The notes under the pieces: model-generated
Databases searched by the model: none
What the model saw: the letters and a program-made list of their open reading frames with translations, nothing else
Told to the model about the DNA's origin: nothing
Part shown: piece by piece, positions 5,683-7,608 of the stretch
Layout of the letters: each line of letters begins with the position of its first letter
Position numbering within the stretch: position 1 is the first letter of the stretch
NCBI GenBank assembly: GCA_050011895.1
Contig: JBEKIF010000131.1
Span: forward strand, 1 to 7,608
DNA: 7,608 nt
DNA from: DATBGO01 sp050011895
Lineage (GTDB): Bacteria; Actinomycetota; Actinomycetes; Streptosporangiales; Streptosporangiaceae
Direction of reading: 5' to 3'
Position numbers and translations under genes: made by a program

Positions 5683-6167
5683 GCGTCGCCGTCGTGGTCG
5701 GCAACCCCAAGCCCAGGTCTCGTACCTGGCAGGCCGCCCACCTGGTCGCCGAGAAGATCACCGGGAGCCAGGCCGACCTGAGCGCGGACCTGGTCGATCT
5801 CGGCGCAGCGTTGCTGGACTGGCAGGACCAGCAGGTGGCTGAGCTCATCGCGGCCGTGTCGGCCAGCGATCTGCTGATCGTCGCCAGCCCTACCTACAAG
5901 GCAACCTATACCGGGCTGCTGAAGCTGTTCCTCGACCGGATCGCGGGCGGCGCCCTCGCCGGGGTCACTGCGGTGCCGGTCATGCTCGGCGGCGACTGGC
6001 GCCACTCGCTGGCCGCGGACATGCTGCTCAAGCCGGTGCTCGTCGAGCTGGGCGCCACCTGCCCGACCCGCGGGCTGTTCCTGGTCGACTCCGACTACGC
6101 CGAATCCGCGGCGCTCGAGACCTGGCTGAAGGCGTCTACTCCGCAGCTCACAGCGAGCCTGGCCTGA
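5679..6167 (+). CDS. NADPH-dependent FMN reductase, SsuE-like
   Basis: The 162-residue flavodoxin-fold protein reduces free FMN with NAD(P)H and passes FMNH2 to the monooxygenases. Evidence: the N-terminal strand and phosphate loop VAVVVGNPKPRSRT (3-16), ASDLLIVASPTYKATYTGLL (62-81) with KLFLDRI next, typical of the SsuE/MsuE flavin site, and VPVMLGGDWRHSLAADMLLK (99-118) with PVLVELGA. It is about 30 residues shorter than E. coli SsuE, lacking the C-terminal extension. The position corresponding by eye to the pi-helix Tyr118 of E. coli SsuE is Met115. The ATG at 5679 is chosen because GGGAG (5669-5673) lies 5 nt before it, it overlaps the previous stop as ATGA, and the family begins here. 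The frame stays open upstream to about 4686, but that part is an out-of-frame reading of the preceding genes. It is the last gene of the operon and its only reductase. Confidence 0.93.
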   Translation: MSVAVVVGNPKPRSRTWQAAHLVAEKITGSQADLSADLVDLGAALLDWQDQQVAELIAAVSASDLLIVASPTYKATYTGLLKLFLDRIAGGALAGVTAVPVMLGGDWRHSLAADMLLKPVLVELGATCPTRGLFLVDSDYAESAALETWLKASTPQLTASLA

Positions 6168-6190
6168 CGATCTGCGCGCTGGAGCAGGTT

Positions 6191-6214
6191 AAGCGGCGGC
6201 GGGGCCGGCCGCTT
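6191..6214 (+). terminator. Hairpin terminator candidate after the operon
   Basis: AAGCGGC (6191-6197) pairs with GCCGCTT (6208-6214), with an extra GGC/GCC pairing possible inside. It starts 23 nt after the reductase stop. No T-run follows, which is common for high-GC actinobacterial terminators. Two weaker hairpins follow at 6233-6244 (GCCTG/CAGGC) and 6244-6257 (CCGGA-TGTG-TCCGG) and may help, including for the convergent gene. Confidence 0.5.
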
Positions 6215-6247
6215 GGGACACTCCTCTCTCCTGCCTGACCAGGCCGG

Positions 6248-6349
6248 ATGTGTCCGGATGCGCCTTCTCCACGCATGGCGTTACCTGCCGGCGATCCCGT
6301 TGTCCTGACCGGAGCCGAGCTGCGCGCGATCCTCGCCGAGGCCGCGTGA
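6248..6349 (+). CDS. Possible 33-aa small ORF, doubtful
   Basis: ATG 6248 (or internal ATG 6275) opens a short frame ending at TGA 6347-6349. Its second half reads PAGDPVVLTGAELRAILAEA, a plausible strand-helix protein fragment, better than chance coding in appearance. There is no clear ribosome-binding site for either ATG and the start lies inside a hairpin. It could be a fragment of a lost gene or nothing. The rest of the 205-bp gap between the reductase and the GH18 gene holds only the hairpins described separately. Confidence 0.2.
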   Translation: MCPDAPSPRMALPAGDPVVLTGAELRAILAEAA

Positions 6350-6372
6350 GCCGTCGCATGCCGTCGGGAGTC

Positions 6373-7371
6373 TCAGCCTGAGCTGTTCAGCATCGCGAGC
6401 AGCGGGTTAAGGCGCGGATCTGTTCTGTAGGTATTCAGGTAGCCGGGCTGCCAGAGGAGCGTCCCTTTCAGGCCATGGTCCTCGACGTACTTGACCTTTG
6501 CGGCGACCCGGGCCTCGGTCGTGTCGTAGTAATTGCTTGCGACCCCGATCCCGAGGAGGAGCTTGCTGGCCGGTATGCCTGCCTGCGTGTAGGCAGCGAC
6601 GCTGCTCACGCCGTTATCCTGAAAGGTCTCCATATTAAGGGAATTGACATACGGCGCGATCTGCGCGGCGATATCAGGCGGGATCTCGCCGACGTCAACA
6701 TCAGCCGACAGGTACATGCTCTTCCCGGGAAATGCCGCGTTCAATGCGCCGCGCAGGCCCTTGACCAGCGCTATGTAATCCGCCTGGTTCTGCGGCACCT
6801 GCTCTTCCCAGTCGACATCGACACCATCAAAGCCGTATCTCGAAACGAAGGAGACAATATTGCTGATAAACATCGCACGGTACCGCGGGCTGGCCGCGCT
6901 GGCAAAATAATTCCCTTCGTTCACCTCGCCGATAGCCATGATTACCGTCTTCCCGGCATGATGCGCAGCCGCCACGACTGCCGTTATGTTCGACAGCGAA
7001 TCCAGGTCACAGAGACAGATCCCGCCGGTAAGAGTCGGATCGAGCCCGAAATCGCTGATGACCGTATAGGGCGCGAAGTTAAATCTGCCCGGCGGGATGC
7101 TGGCCTGTATCCAGCCCGGATACGAGGTGAACGATTCGTACTGATGGCCACCGGGGCTAAGGCCTGCGGTCCCCGTGCCAGCCGACGGAGCAGGGCTGCC
7201 GCTGCACCCAGCGGCCAGCAGCACGGCCGCAGCCGCCGCGACCCCGCACGCCAGGCGGCCAAGCCGCCGCCTGGAATGCCCACCACCGAGCCGCACGAAA
7301 CCCCCCCAACCCACGGTGCCCTCAGCCTCCTCTGTACCAGCAGCAGCCACGTTCCGAACCCGCAGGCACAC
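6373..7371 (-). CDS. Secreted GH18-family lipoprotein (chitinase-like)
   Basis: This 332-residue protein has an Arg-rich stretch (34-39), a hydrophobic segment (40-54) and a lipobox LLAAGC with Cys56 as the lipidation site, so it should be anchored outside the cytoplasmic membrane. After a Ser/Pro/Gly linker (57-75) comes a GH18 barrel with the catalytic signature FDGVDVDWEE (181-190): Asp182, Asp185, Asp187 and acid Glu189. LLLGIGVAS (271-279) and GTLLWQPGYL (303-312) fit the later barrel strands, with Trp307 as the conserved aromatic. The usual MxYD/N after the sixth strand reads NMETFQ (246-251), lacking the Tyr. GH18 enzymes cut beta-1,4-GlcNAc links (chitin, some glycans), but some members only bind. 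The GTG at 7371 has a good ribosome-binding site; GTG 7296 would give a more normal signal peptide. It converges on the sulfur operon, with no evident functional link. Confidence 0.9.
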   Translation of the reverse strand: MCLRVRNVAAAGTEEAEGTVGWGGFVRLGGGHSRRRLGRLACGVAAAAAVLLAAGCSGSPAPSAGTGTAGLSPGGHQYESFTSYPGWIQASIPPGRFNFAPYTVISDFGLDPTLTGGICLCDLDSLSNITAVVAAAHHAGKTVIMAIGEVNEGNYFASAASPRYRAMFISNIVSFVSRYGFDGVDVDWEEQVPQNQADYIALVKGLRGALNAAFPGKSMYLSADVDVGEIPPDIAAQIAPYVNSLNMETFQDNGVSSVAAYTQAGIPASKLLLGIGVASNYYDTTEARVAAKVKYVEDHGLKGTLLWQPGYLNTYRTDPRLNPLLAMLNSSG

Positions 7372-7377
7372 AGCCGT

Positions 7378-7384
7378 CTCCCCC
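7378..7384 (-). promoter_or_regulatory. Ribosome-binding site for the GH18 lipoprotein
   Basis: GGGGGAG on the minus strand lies 6 nt before GTG 7371. An internal GTG at 7296 has only a G-run 4 nt ahead of it, but gives a signal peptide with a 14-residue n-region rather than about 39. The start is therefore unresolved between the two. Confidence 0.45.
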
Positions 7385-7580
7385 GCCTCCGGCCGTCCTG
7401 CGCCACCGGGACGGCCCCCTCAACCTGACGCTCCGGCCTGTGCTGCTCCGGTCCCGCCGGCTCCCCGCCACCTCGCCACCCGAACGTGCGCGCCACGAGC
7501 GAAGTTCCAGCCGCACGCCGCCGCGCCCCGGCCCGGACCGCCCCCGGACACCAGACACCGGCGGCATCCTGACGTCTCCG
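7385..7580. other. Region with no recognisable gene upstream of the GH18 gene
   Basis: Several frames stay open through this stretch because of its GC content, but none gives a protein with recognisable motifs or balanced composition; the readings are Arg/Gly/Pro/Ser-rich. I see no clear -35/-10 pair or RNA gene. It presumably contains the promoter of the GH18 gene. Confidence 0.5.
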
Positions 7581-7608
7581 ATCACGGCAGGCCCTATCAC
7601 GGCAGGCC
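7581..7608. repeat. 15-bp-period direct repeat at the right edge
   Basis: ATCACGGCAGGCC occurs at 7581-7593 and again at 7596-7608, separated by CT, and reaches the window end. It may be the start of a longer tandem array or a pair of regulator half-sites. With two copies visible, nothing more can be said. Confidence 0.6.

Noticed and set aside
6475..7428. Plus-strand open frame opposite the GH18 gene
   Set aside because: It has no recognisable domain, while the minus strand shows a signal peptide, lipobox and GH18 catalytic motif.
7322..7600. Minus-strand 92-codon frame upstream of the GH18 gene
   Set aside because: It is Arg/Gly/Ser-rich with no motif and overlaps the better-supported start of the lipoprotein in another frame.

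Overview
This is high-GC DNA with strong G/C bias at third codon positions, GTG starts, short intergenic gaps and overlapping start/stop codons. That suggests an actinomycete chromosome; genus cannot be told from the sequence. The centre of the window is a sulfur-scavenging locus built from flavin-dependent luciferase-like (LLM) monooxygenases, the class that releases sulfur from organic sulfonates, sulfones and related compounds using FMNH2 supplied by a separate reductase.

Layout. Positions 2-124 hold the last 40 codons of an unidentified plus-strand gene. A relic of a group II intron reverse transcriptase lies at about 204-290. Positions 307-1425 (minus) encode a clear alkanesulfonate monooxygenase (SsuD) with its key residues intact. 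A divergent control region (1426-1640) follows. It has an inverted-repeat cluster on the ssuD side, a perfect 14-bp palindrome inside a candidate plus-strand promoter, and a leader closely resembling the actinobacterial SAM-I/SAM-IV-variant riboswitch.

The plus-strand operon behind that leader has five cistrons: an LLM monooxygenase (1641-2849), an NtaA/SnaA/DszA-type monooxygenase (2903-4303), a third LLM enzyme with a repetitive C-terminal tail (4300-5472), a 66-codon mini-gene that looks like an LLM enzyme reduced to its ends and one internal piece (5482-5682), and an SsuE-like FMN reductase (5679-6167). A GC-rich hairpin at 6191-6214 probably ends the operon.

Convergent to it, 6373-7371 (minus) encodes a lipoprotein with a GH18 (chitinase-type) catalytic motif, probably unrelated to the sulfur genes. 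The last 240 bases show no convincing gene; a 15-bp direct repeat starts at the right edge.

How it fits together: the FMN reductase would feed reduced flavin to the three operon monooxygenases and probably to SsuD. The riboswitch would shut the operon down when S-adenosylmethionine, and so sulfur, is plentiful. No sulfonate transporter is present in the window. The most unusual items are the internally deleted 66-aa LLM cistron that keeps both its own ribosome-binding site and the coupling to the reductase, the SAM-type riboswitch on an LLM operon, and the group II intron relic.
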